Notes under the pieces: model-generated
What the model saw: the letters and a program-made list of their open reading frames with translations, nothing else
Told to the model about the DNA's origin: nothing
The model's database searches: none
Shown here: positions 35,890-43,628 of the stretch, in pieces
Layout: each line of letters starts with the position of its first letter
Position numbering within the stretch: the first letter of the stretch is position 1
Made by a program: the position numbers and the translations under genes
Assembly (NCBI RefSeq): GCF_000732725.1
Contig: NZ_JPNB01000001.1
Location: forward strand, 992,001-1,056,000
Length of the DNA stretch: 64,000 nt
Source: Kineothrix alysoides
GTDB taxonomy: Bacteria; Bacillota; Clostridia; Lachnospirales; Lachnospiraceae
Reading direction: 5' to 3'

Positions 35890-35903
35890 TCGCAGGGGGG
35901 CCT

Positions 35904-38483
35904 ATGAATAAAAAAAGTAAGATTCTTTTAGGAGTGTTGCTCTTTGTTGCAATAGCAGCACTCCGGCTTCCAATGTCTCAGGTGGAAGCGGAATCATCAT
36001 CTGCTTCTGATTTCCAGATGAAGGGCGATACACTGGTAAAGTATACGGGTACGGCCAGCGCGGCGTCCATTCCGGTATCAGTGAAGCACATTGGAAAAGA
36101 GGCTTTTTCAGGACATGCAGAGCTCAAGAAGGTCGAAATTCCGGGATATGTGGAAAGCATTGATTATAATGCGTTCAGCGGATGCAGTTCGCTAGAAAAT
36201 GTTGTTATACCCGATACGGTTACGGCAATCGGTAACGGGGCATTCAGTGGATGCAGCAGCCTGAAAATAGTAACAATAGGAAAGAAATTGGATACCCTCG
36301 GCAATGGAGTATTTGCGGATTGTGCGGCTCTTAGTGAGATTAAGCTGAGTAAGAATAATACGGATTTTGTTTATGATTCCGGTGTGATTTACAGTAAAGA
36401 TAAGACGATCGTGTACGCCATGATTCCGGGATATGCTCAGGGAGCATATAAGATGCCTTCCACGGTGAAGGAAATTAAGAGTAATGCCTTTTGGGGATGT
36501 ATGAACCTCGAAAAAGTAGAAATAGGAAGCAATGTTAAGAAGATACCGGATTATGCCTTTGCAAATTGTCAGAAGCTGGGAAAGGTTCTGTTTCCGTATT
36601 CTGTGACTACGATAGGCATTGGGGCTTTTTCAGATTGCATTAACTTGGGAAGCATCGAAATACCGCTATCTGTTTCTTCGATACATGAGACGGCCTTCGA
36701 AGGTTGTCCGAAGCTTGTCATTATTGCGCCGGAGGGTTCTTATGCGGCGGAATATGAATCGAAGCGTGATAAATCCCAAGTGGCTCAAAGCGAATATCAG
36801 GAGGTGACAAAGGCCTCAGGAGAGAGCGGGAGTGAAGGCGGGCAGGGCGGAACGGATAATGCGGATGCGGATACCGGGACTACACTGGGACAAAGCAGGA
36901 TTGTGGGTGGTAACGCAGTAGTGTTCATAGACAACAGTCGTTCCAAGGTGTTGTCCGGGAATGTGCAGACGGAAGATAAACAGGGCAGTACTGCATCCTC
37001 GGAGGTAATGGGAGGCGGGCAGACTGCAGGGGCCTATTCTAAGTATACGATTGTAAACGACAAGAAAATTGCAGCTCAGGCATATTATGGAAATACGGCA
37101 TTGACCGAATATGAGATACCCGAGACGGTAGAGGAAATAGGAGATTTCGCTTTTGCAAGAACGGGACTCACCATTGTTACGATACCGGACGGTGTGATAA
37201 CCATCGGATACGGAGCATTTTACCATGCGGATGACCTGGCTTCGGTATCCATTCCGGATACGGTAACGACGATAGAGCCTTCCGCCTTCGATAAGACAAA
37301 GTGGATGGAGAATTGTCTGGTCAACAGAAGAAATCCATTTACAGTAGTAGGAGACGGCATTTTAATCGCTTATGGAGGTGTCGGTGATAAAGTGGAGGTG
37401 CCGGAGGGCGTAAAGCAGATAGGAGCGGAAGTATTTAAAGGACATACCGAGATAACTGTGGTTACCCTGCCCAGTACCTGTACTGTTGTGGGAGAGGACG
37501 CTTTTGCCGGATGCAATAAGCTGACCAGCATATCCGGCGGTGATAACTTAAAGGAAATAAAGGATAGGGCATTTTCAGGATGTCCGATCAGTACCATAAA
37601 GATTCCTTCTTCTGTGGAGAAAATAGGTTTAAAGGCTTATGACATAACTGGCACGACAAAAGAGGGCGGAAGCAAAGTTGCTGTTTTCCTGGGCAAGAGT
37701 ATACCAGGTGTATCTTATGAGAAGACGGCTACCAGATTGATAAACGAAGAGGACAGAGGTTCTGTGCTGAAGGGGGTAAACGTTGCGATTGTAAACGACA
37801 GCGTAACACCTGAGAACGTGAGGGGCACCGCTTTGGATTATGATACAGGCGGATTCAGGGGACTCGTCTGCAGTGTGGAACAGGCAGCGGAAGACGGCAA
37901 GCAAGGACGGTTAAGGCTTAAATTTATCGTGATGCGCGAAGAGGATGTAAACGATAATACGATTCCCAGTCAGGTAACGGTATATGGTAAGAGCTATAAG
38001 ATATCCAACCCGAGAGAAGTCGTAGAGTACGTCTCCGGCAGCAAAGCGGAGGTTTTGGGACAAGGAATGGTATCGGTAGAGGTAGATAGTGCCACCTTAT
38101 CCGGAACATTGGCTGCAACAGCGCAGTTGTCGGGAATCAATGAAAATTACGTTTTAAAAATCAGTGATAATGCCGGCGCAGGAAGCACCATAAGCGCGGC
38201 ATATAAAAAAGCGGTGCCGGGCGGCAAAATCGTGAGCCTGCAAGTCTATGATTTCACCTTGTACGATGCAAAGACGATGATTCCCATCAGTAAGGCGGGA
38301 AAACAGCAAATGACGGTGACCATACCCAAGCCCATGGGAGTGGCGCAGGATGCTCTTCAGATTGCATGTCTGGATGAGGATGGACAGTTAGAAAAGATAG
38401 ACTTCCATTTGGTAACGGTAGACGGGGTGTCCTGCATACAGTTTAACGTGCAGAGATTTACTACATACGCATTTTTTAATTAA
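35904..38483 (+). CDS. Second BspA-type LRR secreted protein, no wall anchor
   Basis: 859 residues with a signal peptide (ILLGVLLFVAIAALRLPM, cut near VEAES). Two runs of BspA-type LRRs are present, at about 50-290 (AFSGCSSLENVVIPDTVTAI, VFADCAALSEIKLS) and about 390-600 (AFAGCNKLTSISGG), joined by a Gly/Ser/Asp-rich linker. The last ~110 residues are homologous to the end of the neighbouring giant protein: YVLKISDNAG against YVIRITEDAQ, and VTVDGVSCIQFNVQRFTTY against TTIDGVPCIQFTATHFSPY. The PKTGD sorting tail is missing, so it is probably released or held by another contact. It starts 14 bp after the upstream stop, with AGGGGGG upstream. Confidence 0.9.
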   Translation: MNKKSKILLGVLLFVAIAALRLPMSQVEAESSSASDFQMKGDTLVKYTGTASAASIPVSVKHIGKEAFSGHAELKKVEIPGYVESIDYNAFSGCSSLENVVIPDTVTAIGNGAFSGCSSLKIVTIGKKLDTLGNGVFADCAALSEIKLSKNNTDFVYDSGVIYSKDKTIVYAMIPGYAQGAYKMPSTVKEIKSNAFWGCMNLEKVEIGSNVKKIPDYAFANCQKLGKVLFPYSVTTIGIGAFSDCINLGSIEIPLSVSSIHETAFEGCPKLVIIAPEGSYAAEYESKRDKSQVAQSEYQEVTKASGESGSEGGQGGTDNADADTGTTLGQSRIVGGNAVVFIDNSRSKVLSGNVQTEDKQGSTASSEVMGGGQTAGAYSKYTIVNDKKIAAQAYYGNTALTEYEIPETVEEIGDFAFARTGLTIVTIPDGVITIGYGAFYHADDLASVSIPDTVTTIEPSAFDKTKWMENCLVNRRNPFTVVGDGILIAYGGVGDKVEVPEGVKQIGAEVFKGHTEITVVTLPSTCTVVGEDAFAGCNKLTSISGGDNLKEIKDRAFSGCPISTIKIPSSVEKIGLKAYDITGTTKEGGSKVAVFLGKSIPGVSYEKTATRLINEEDRGSVLKGVNVAIVNDSVTPENVRGTALDYDTGGFRGLVCSVEQAAEDGKQGRLRLKFIVMREEDVNDNTIPSQVTVYGKSYKISNPREVVEYVSGSKAEVLGQGMVSVEVDSATLSGTLAATAQLSGINENYVLKISDNAGAGSTISAAYKKAVPGGKIVSLQVYDFTLYDAKTMIPISKAGKQQMTVTIPKPMGVAQDALQIACLDEDGQLEKIDFHLVTVDGVSCIQFNVQRFTTYAFFN

Positions 38484-38484
38484 A

Positions 38485-38546
38485 AAAAGTACCAAGACGG
38501 CGGGGCCTGGAAAATCGGTGAGGACTTGCTGCTTGGTACTTTTTTA
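38485..38546 (+). terminator. Terminator of the sortase-LRR operon
   Basis: AAAAGTACCAAG (38485-38496) pairs with CTTGGTACTTTT (38532-38543) over a structured 35-base loop, followed by T residues. Repeat B begins directly at its T-run. Confidence 0.85.
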
Positions 38547-38894
38547 TGTAATAGGAAAGTGTTCCTATTACATAAAAATGGATGCACAGCTACGCGCGCG
38601 GAACAAAAGTTGTGCTGGCGAAGTATTTAATCACGAAAGTATGTGAAGCACACTTTTGTTTATATAATAGGAAAGTGCACCTATTACATAAAAATGGATG
38701 CGCAGCTACGCACGCGGAACAAAAGCTGTGCTGGCGAAGTTATTTAATCACGAAAGTATGTGAAGCACACTTTTGTTTATATAATAGGAAAGTGCACCTA
38801 TTACATAAAAATGGATGCGCAGCTACGCGCGCGGAACAAAAGCTGTGCTGGCAAAGTTATTTAATCACGAAAGTATGTGAAGCACACTTTTGTT
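38546..38894 (+). repeat. Repeat B, three tandem copies (periods 116 and 117 bp)
   Basis: Units begin at 38549, 38665 and 38782 (TAATAGGAAAGTG) and are nearly identical. Each holds three hairpins: TAATAGG/CCTATTA; GCGCAGCT/AGCTGTGC around a GCGCGCGG stretch; and ACGAAAGTATGTG/CACACTTTTGT. An ORF of 112 codons (38582-38920) runs through the array only because 117 is a multiple of 3; it has no ribosome site. The array follows the LRR operon terminator and has the same orientation as the upstream gene. Confidence 0.92.
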
Positions 38895-38923
38895 CCCATC
38901 TGACAAAAAGTAACGAATAACGA

Positions 38924-38955
38924 CTCCCGGCATAAATTAATTAAAAAGCCGGGAG
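38924..38955 (+). promoter_or_regulatory. Hairpin that sequesters the subtilase ribosome binding site
   Basis: CTCCCGGC (38924-38931) and GCCGGGAG (38948-38955) are exact complements across a 16-base A/T loop. The only Shine-Dalgarno candidate for the next gene, GGGAG, is the 3' arm of this stem, 6 bp before ATG. The stem followed by CGTTTT could also act as a terminator. Confidence 0.6.
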
Positions 38956-38961
38956 CGTTTT

Positions 38962-39894
38962 ATGTTTAGAGTCAGACAACAGGTGGGCTGTACGGATGAG
39001 CTCGTAGCATCCTGCAATATTGGAAGAAATGGTGAAGTAGATGATATAAGGGTGGCGGTGCTTGATACCGGAGTAGGCAGCCATCCGGATTTAGACGGCA
39101 GAGTAGAGGCTTTTTATGATTTTCTTCATGGGGGAAGGGCTGCTTATGATGATAGCGGTCACGGGACCCACGTTATCGGTTGTATCGGAGGAAGCGGAAA
39201 AGCTTCCGGAGGAATGTATAAAGGAATTGCCCCTTATTGCCGCCTGATCGTAGGAAAAGTATTAGATGAGAACGGTGATGGCAATATAGATAATATGAGG
39301 AAAGGAATAGAGTGGGTACTGGATAACAGGGAAAGATATAAAATAAGAGTGCTTAACATTTCCATCGGAATAGGGCATATCGATGATAAAAGCAGGATGA
39401 ATGAACTGATCCGCACGGTAGATGCAGCTTGGGACAGCGGAATCGTGGTGGTCTGTGCCGCAGGGAATATGGGACCGGAGCCGATGACGATATCCCCCCT
39501 TGGCGCCAGCAAAAAGGTAATAACGGTGGGATGCCACGAAGGAGGGTTCTTCAGCGGGAAGAGCTCGTTATGCGAGGATTACTCGGGCAGAGGACCGTCA
39601 CCCTATGCGGTAAAAAAACCGGATGTGGTTGCTCCCGGCACGGATATCATCTCCTGCAACGTAGCCTGCCGTTCTACGTTCCGGGGATATAAGAACTCTT
39701 ATACGAAGAAAAGCGGGACCTCCATGGCCACACCTATCGTTTCGGGGGCGGCGGCCTTGCTTTTGCAGAAGTATCCATACCTTACCAACGAGCAGGTAAA
39801 AAGGAAAATTAATTACAGCGCTACCGATCTACATGAACCGTGGACGAAGCAGGGGTGGGGAATGGTAAATATAGGAAGAATGCTCTCACTTTAA
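38962..39894 (+). CDS. Subtilisin-family (S8) serine protease, intracellular type
   Basis: A 310-residue serine protease with an intact catalytic triad: Asp35 in VAVLDTGVGSHPDL, His67 in DDSGHGTHVIG, and Ser254 in KKSGTSMATPIVSGAAAL. The oxyanion Asn region is VVCAAGNMGPEP. There is no signal peptide and only a ~28-residue leader before the catalytic core, so it resembles the intracellular serine proteases, which act in the cytosol. The start ATG follows a GGGAG that sits within a stable hairpin. It stands alone between the repeat B array and the citrate-synthase-like promoter. Confidence 0.93.
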   Translation: MFRVRQQVGCTDELVASCNIGRNGEVDDIRVAVLDTGVGSHPDLDGRVEAFYDFLHGGRAAYDDSGHGTHVIGCIGGSGKASGGMYKGIAPYCRLIVGKVLDENGDGNIDNMRKGIEWVLDNRERYKIRVLNISIGIGHIDDKSRMNELIRTVDAAWDSGIVVVCAAGNMGPEPMTISPLGASKKVITVGCHEGGFFSGKSSLCEDYSGRGPSPYAVKKPDVVAPGTDIISCNVACRSTFRGYKNSYTKKSGTSMATPIVSGAAALLLQKYPYLTNEQVKRKINYSATDLHEPWTKQGWGMVNIGRMLSL

Positions 39895-39907
39895 TACAAT
39901 TTATATA

Positions 39908-39936
39908 TTGACATGAATAGTATGATTGTATACAAT
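39908..39936 (+). promoter_or_regulatory. SigA promoter of the citrate-synthase-like gene
   Basis: Perfect TTGACA (39908-39913) and TACAAT (39931-39936) are 17 bp apart, 14 bp after the subtilase stop. Confidence 0.88.
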
Positions 39937-39972
39937 AATACCTAGCGTTTCAAAGAGGAGGCGCCTTGCCGC

Positions 39973-41409
39973 ATGTCAGGGCAGAATGGAGGTACTATGA
40001 GAGAAAATAACAGCACATTTGAGAACCGTCCGGTGACGATGAATGAAAAAAATAATCTTCTTGAAATCGAGGAGCATATGTACATTTTGGATGACGTGGA
40101 AAAACCCAATGTCTTCCGCAATATGTTCCCCTATTCGGAAATCCCCAAGATTCCTTTCAATGACAGAATCGTACCGCATAATATGCCGAAGGAAATATGG
40201 ATTACGGATACGACGTTCCGCGACGGACAGCAATCCAGAGCGCCTTATACAACGGAGCAGATTGTGACCATTTATGACTATCTCCACAGGCTCGGAGGTC
40301 CTAATGGATTAATCCGTGCCAGTGAATTTTTCCTATATAGCAAGAAGGACAGAGATGCTGTTTACAAATGTATGGAGCTGGGCTATCAATTTCCTGAGGT
40401 AACGAGCTGGATACGCGCGAGCAAGGAAGACTTTAAGCTGGTAAAGGAAATTGGAATGAAGGAGACGGGCATTCTTGTAAGCTGCTCCGACTATCACATT
40501 TTCTTAAAGCTTAAGATGACGAGAAGGCAGGCAATGGAGCATTACTTAAGCGTTATCCGCGAGTGCTTGGAGGAGGGAATCAGCCCCAGATGCCATTTGG
40601 AAGATATAACGAGAGCCGATATTTATGGATTTGTAGTGCCGTTTTGCGTGGAATTGATGAAATTAATGGAGGAATACAATATTCCTATTAAAATACGGGC
40701 TTGCGATACGATGGGATATGGTGTAAACTATGCGGGGGCAGTAATTCCCAGGAGCGTGCAGGGAATCATCTATGCGATTCATACGCATGCAGGCGTTCCT
40801 CATGCACTGATTGAATGGCATGGGCATAATGATTTTTATAAAGCGGTAGCTAATTCTACCACTGCATGGCTGTACGGCTGTGCAGGTATAAATACATCGC
40901 TGTTCGGTATCGGAGAACGTACAGGCAACACTCCGTTAGAGGCGATGGTATTCGAATATGCACAGTTGAAGGGTACCTTAGACGGTATGGATACGACCGT
41001 TATCACGGAGCTGGCAGATTATTTCGAGAAGGAAATCGGATACGAGATACCTCCCAGAACGCCGTTTGTCGGTAAGAATTTCAACGTTACCAGAGCAGGA
41101 ATCCATGCGGACGGTTTACTGAAAAATGAAGAAATATACAATATATTTGATACGGAGAAGTTTTTAAACAGGCCGGTACTTTGTTCAGTAAGCGATACCT
41201 CCGGTCTGGCAGGAATCGCTCACTGGATGAATACGTATTTCAAACTTCACGGCGATAAGCAGGTAGATAAGAACTCTATGCTTGTGCAGGAAGTGAAGAA
41301 GTGGGTGGATGAAGAATATGCCGGCGGACGGATTACGGTCCTTACGGACGAGGAGTTGATCGAGCAGATCAATGCGGCATGTGAAAAACTGAACCTTACA
41401 ATCGGCTGA
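39973..41409 (+). CDS. Isopropylmalate/homocitrate synthase-family enzyme, probable Re-citrate synthase
   Basis: A DRE-TIM barrel acyl-CoA condensing enzyme. Active-site motifs are TTFRDGQQSRAPYT (about residue 78), HLEDITRAD, the metal-binding HGHNDF, and GIGERTGNTPLEAM. 478 residues without the C-terminal LeuA regulatory domain fits homocitrate or Re-citrate synthases rather than LeuA. Anaerobic Clostridia that lack ordinary citrate synthase use such a protein (shown in Clostridium kluyveri) to make citrate for glutamate synthesis. The isocitrate dehydrogenase gene two places downstream supports this reading. Two starts are possible: 39973, after GAGGAGG 11 bp away, and 39997, 4 bp after GGAGG. 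The substrate cannot be proved from sequence alone. Confidence 0.78.
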   Translation: MSGQNGGTMRENNSTFENRPVTMNEKNNLLEIEEHMYILDDVEKPNVFRNMFPYSEIPKIPFNDRIVPHNMPKEIWITDTTFRDGQQSRAPYTTEQIVTIYDYLHRLGGPNGLIRASEFFLYSKKDRDAVYKCMELGYQFPEVTSWIRASKEDFKLVKEIGMKETGILVSCSDYHIFLKLKMTRRQAMEHYLSVIRECLEEGISPRCHLEDITRADIYGFVVPFCVELMKLMEEYNIPIKIRACDTMGYGVNYAGAVIPRSVQGIIYAIHTHAGVPHALIEWHGHNDFYKAVANSTTAWLYGCAGINTSLFGIGERTGNTPLEAMVFEYAQLKGTLDGMDTTVITELADYFEKEIGYEIPPRTPFVGKNFNVTRAGIHADGLLKNEEIYNIFDTEKFLNRPVLCSVSDTSGLAGIAHWMNTYFKLHGDKQVDKNSMLVQEVKKWVDEEYAGGRITVLTDEELIEQINAACEKLNLTIG

Positions 41410-41448
41410 TGAATTGTTTATAAGCTACGGGAAAGGCATGGTTAGAGA

Positions 41449-42144
41449 ATGGCGAATTATGATGTAAAGCAGGAGGTCACTGACAAATATTCCTTGAGGG
41501 GACGGGTATTCAATAAAATACGGGAAGATATATTGGACGGAAAATATAGAGACCATGAGGAACTGAAGGAAATTGCCATCGGTGAAGAATTGGGCGTAAG
41601 CAGGACTCCGGTCAGGGAGGCGTTCCGCCAGCTGGAGCTGGAGGGACTGATTCAGATCGTACCGAACAAGGGCGCTTATGTAACCGGAATTACCGCTAAG
41701 GATGTTCAGGATATCTATATGATTCGCTCTCTTTTAGAGGGGCTTTGCGCCAAATGGGCAACGGAAAATATTACCAGGGAACAGCTCGAGGAGATGGAGG
41801 AGAATGTATATCTGGCTGATTTTCATGCATCCAAGGGACATCTGGATCAGATGGCGGATTTAGACAACCGCTTTCATCATATTTTATATGAGGCATGCAA
41901 CAGCAAGCAGTTGGAGCGCCTGCTCGTTGACTTTCACGAATATGTGCTGAGGGTCAGGAAAAAGACGCTGACTAACGGAGGAAGAGGAAAGACTTCCAAT
42001 GACGAACACAGGAGCATTATGGAAGCCATTAAGGAGAATGATAAGGACAAAGCGCAAGAGCTTGCGAATGAACATATCATCAATGCTTATGACAATATGG
42101 TAAAGAACGGACTGTACAATATCTATGGTACGAACGAAAATTGA
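41449..42144 (+). CDS. GntR-family transcriptional regulator, FadR/FCD subfamily
   Basis: An N-terminal winged helix-turn-helix (about residues 15-78; IGEELGVSRTPVREAFRQLE is the recognition region) is followed by an all-helical FCD effector domain (about 85-220), with metal-ligand-type residues in DLDNRFHHILYEACN and DEHRSIMEAI. FCD domains bind small carboxylates such as citrate. It lies 39 bp after the citrate-synthase-like gene and before isocitrate dehydrogenase, so control of that pathway by citrate or a related acid is a reasonable inference. 231 residues is normal. The ribosome site is weak (GGGAAAGG). Confidence 0.92.
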   Translation: MANYDVKQEVTDKYSLRGRVFNKIREDILDGKYRDHEELKEIAIGEELGVSRTPVREAFRQLELEGLIQIVPNKGAYVTGITAKDVQDIYMIRSLLEGLCAKWATENITREQLEEMEENVYLADFHASKGHLDQMADLDNRFHHILYEACNSKQLERLLVDFHEYVLRVRKKTLTNGGRGKTSNDEHRSIMEAIKENDKDKAQELANEHIINAYDNMVKNGLYNIYGTNEN

Positions 42145-42191
42145 CTGTACAAAAATGCCGGCAGATAGTAAGATAATAGGCGGAAAGATTA

Positions 42192-42257
42192 GTGTACCGT
42201 CCCGTTCATAATCAGCTAAACAATACTGTTTAGCTAAAGGTGAACGAGACAGCACAC
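42192..42257. promoter_or_regulatory. Large nested palindrome in the icd leader
   Basis: The outer arms are GTGTACCGTCCCGTTCA (42192-42208) and TGAACGAGACAGCACAC (42241-42257), 14 of 17 paired. An inner stem GCTAAAC (42215-42221) with GTTTAGC (42228-42234) lies in its loop. It sits 20 bp before the icd start. There is no T-run, so it is not an intrinsic terminator. Confidence 0.7.
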
Positions 42258-42277
42258 CAGATATAAGGAGTGTAGGA

Positions 42278-43483
42278 ATGGACAAGATTAAAATGGTAAC
42301 TCCCCTTGTAGAAATGGACGGGGACGAGATGACGAGAATTCTCTGGCAGATTATTAAAGAGGAGCTTTTGCTTCCCTTTATCGATTTGAAGACAGAGTAC
42401 TACGACCTTGGTTTGGAACACCGCAATGAAACAGATGATCAGGTAACGACAGATTCTGCGGAAGCTACGAAGAAGTATGGGGTGGCGGTAAAATGTGCAA
42501 CGATTACGCCCAATGCGGCGCGGATGACGGAATATCATCTGAAGGAAATGTGGAAAAGTCCTAACGGGACGATTCGTTCCATTTTGGATGGTACGGTATT
42601 CCGTGCACCTATTGTAGTGAAAGGTATTGAGCCCTGTGTAAAGAACTGGGAAGAACCGATTACTATAGCACGTCATGCGTACGGCGATATTTATAAAAAT
42701 GTTGAAATGAAGATACCGGGGGCAGGTAAGGCGGAATTAGTTTTTACGGCTGCAGATGGAACGGTAACGAGGGAAGTAATCCATGAATTTAAAGGCGAAG
42801 GTATTTTGCAGGGCGTACATAATACGGATGCTTCCATAGAAAGCTTTGCGAAAGCGTGCTTTAACTATGCGCTGGATACGAAGCAGGATCTTTGGTTTGG
42901 AGCGAAGGATACGATTTCAAAAAAGTATGACCATAATTTCAAGGATATTTTTCAGGAAATATATGAAAAGGAATATAAAGAGAAATTTGAAGCGGCAGGA
43001 ATTGAATATTTCTACAGCTTAATCGATGATATCGTAGCCCGCGTTATGAAGGCGAAAGGCGGCTTTATATGGGCGTGCAAGAACTATGATGGGGATGTGA
43101 TGAGCGATATGGTATCCTCCGCCTTCGGTTCTCTCGCTATGATGACCTCCGTGCTCGTATCTCCTACCGGAGTATACGAATATGAAGCGGCTCACGGTAC
43201 GGTGCAAAGGCATTATTACAAGCACTTGAAAGGGGAAGAGACCTCTACCAATTCTGTGGCGACTATTTTCGCATGGACGGGAGCTCTCAGGAAAAGAGGA
43301 GAGCTGGACGGAACTCAGGAACTGGTATCCTTCGCAGATAAACTGGAAAGAGCGACGCTGTCTACCATTGAAGAAGGTAAGATGACAAAGGACCTTGCAC
43401 TGATTACGACGCTTAAGGGTGTAACTGTGTTAAATAGCGAAGACTTTATTAAAGCGGTTCGGAAGACATACGAAACGATATAA
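42278..43483 (+). CDS. icd: NADP-dependent isocitrate dehydrogenase, eukaryotic-like subfamily
   Basis: Converts isocitrate to 2-oxoglutarate with reduction of NADP. It is of the homodimeric subfamily II, like mitochondrial and cytosolic [22 protein letters not shown], and a C-terminal [12 protein letters not shown] in the NADP site. Family landmarks are [11 protein letters not shown] at the start, [32 protein letters not shown] and [10 protein letters not shown]. 401 residues is typical. AAGGAG lies 9 bp upstream. With the citrate-synthase-like enzyme it gives an oxidative route to glutamate; no aconitase gene is in this window. Confidence 0.96.
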   Translation: MDKIKMVTPLVEMDGDEMTRILWQIIKEELLLPFIDLKTEYYDLGLEHRNETDDQVTTDSAEATKKYGVAVKCATITPNAARMTEYHLKEMWKSPNGTIRSILDGTVFRAPIVVKGIEPCVKNWEEPITIARHAYGDIYKNVEMKIPGAGKAELVFTAADGTVTREVIHEFKGEGILQGVHNTDASIESFAKACFNYALDTKQDLWFGAKDTISKKYDHNFKDIFQEIYEKEYKEKFEAAGIEYFYSLIDDIVARVMKAKGGFIWACKNYDGDVMSDMVSSAFGSLAMMTSVLVSPTGVYEYEAAHGTVQRHYYKHLKGEETSTNSVATIFAWTGALRKRGELDGTQELVSFADKLERATLSTIEEGKMTKDLALITTLKGVTVLNSEDFIKAVRKTYETI

Positions 43484-43501
43484 GCGTAAAAAGAATAATA
43501 T

Positions 43502-43546
43502 AAAGCCGGTATGCCTCATTACGATGTAAAGCATACCGGCTTTTTT
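43502..43546 (+). terminator. Terminator of icd
   Basis: AAAGCCGGTATGC (43502-43514) and GCATACCGGCTTTTTT (43531-43546) form a strong stem with a T-run. Repeat B starts in the T-run. Confidence 0.92.
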
Positions 43547-43612
43547 CTGTAATAGGAACACTTTCCTATTGCAGAAAAAATGGATGAGCAGCTATGCGCG
43601 TCAAGCAAAAGA
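43545..43612 (+). repeat. Repeat B, truncated copy after icd
   Basis: The first hairpin is TTCTGTAATAGGA with TCCTATTGCAGAA (43545-43557 and 43564-43576), followed by the conserved AAAATGGATG-AGCAGCTATGCGCG stretch. The match fades after AAGCAAAAG; the third hairpin is missing, probably lost where the convergent ABC-F gene ends. Confidence 0.75.
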
Positions 43613-43628
43613 TGGGAGGTCTATCCAA

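Noticed and set aside
38546-38894. Possible CRISPR array
   Set aside because: The units are nearly identical over their full length with no unique spacers.
38582-38920. 112-codon open frame with internal repeats (ITKVCEAHF units)
   Set aside because: It is the translation of the repeat B array, kept open because a 117-bp period is a multiple of 3. No ribosome site, and the same DNA occurs elsewhere in non-coding positions.
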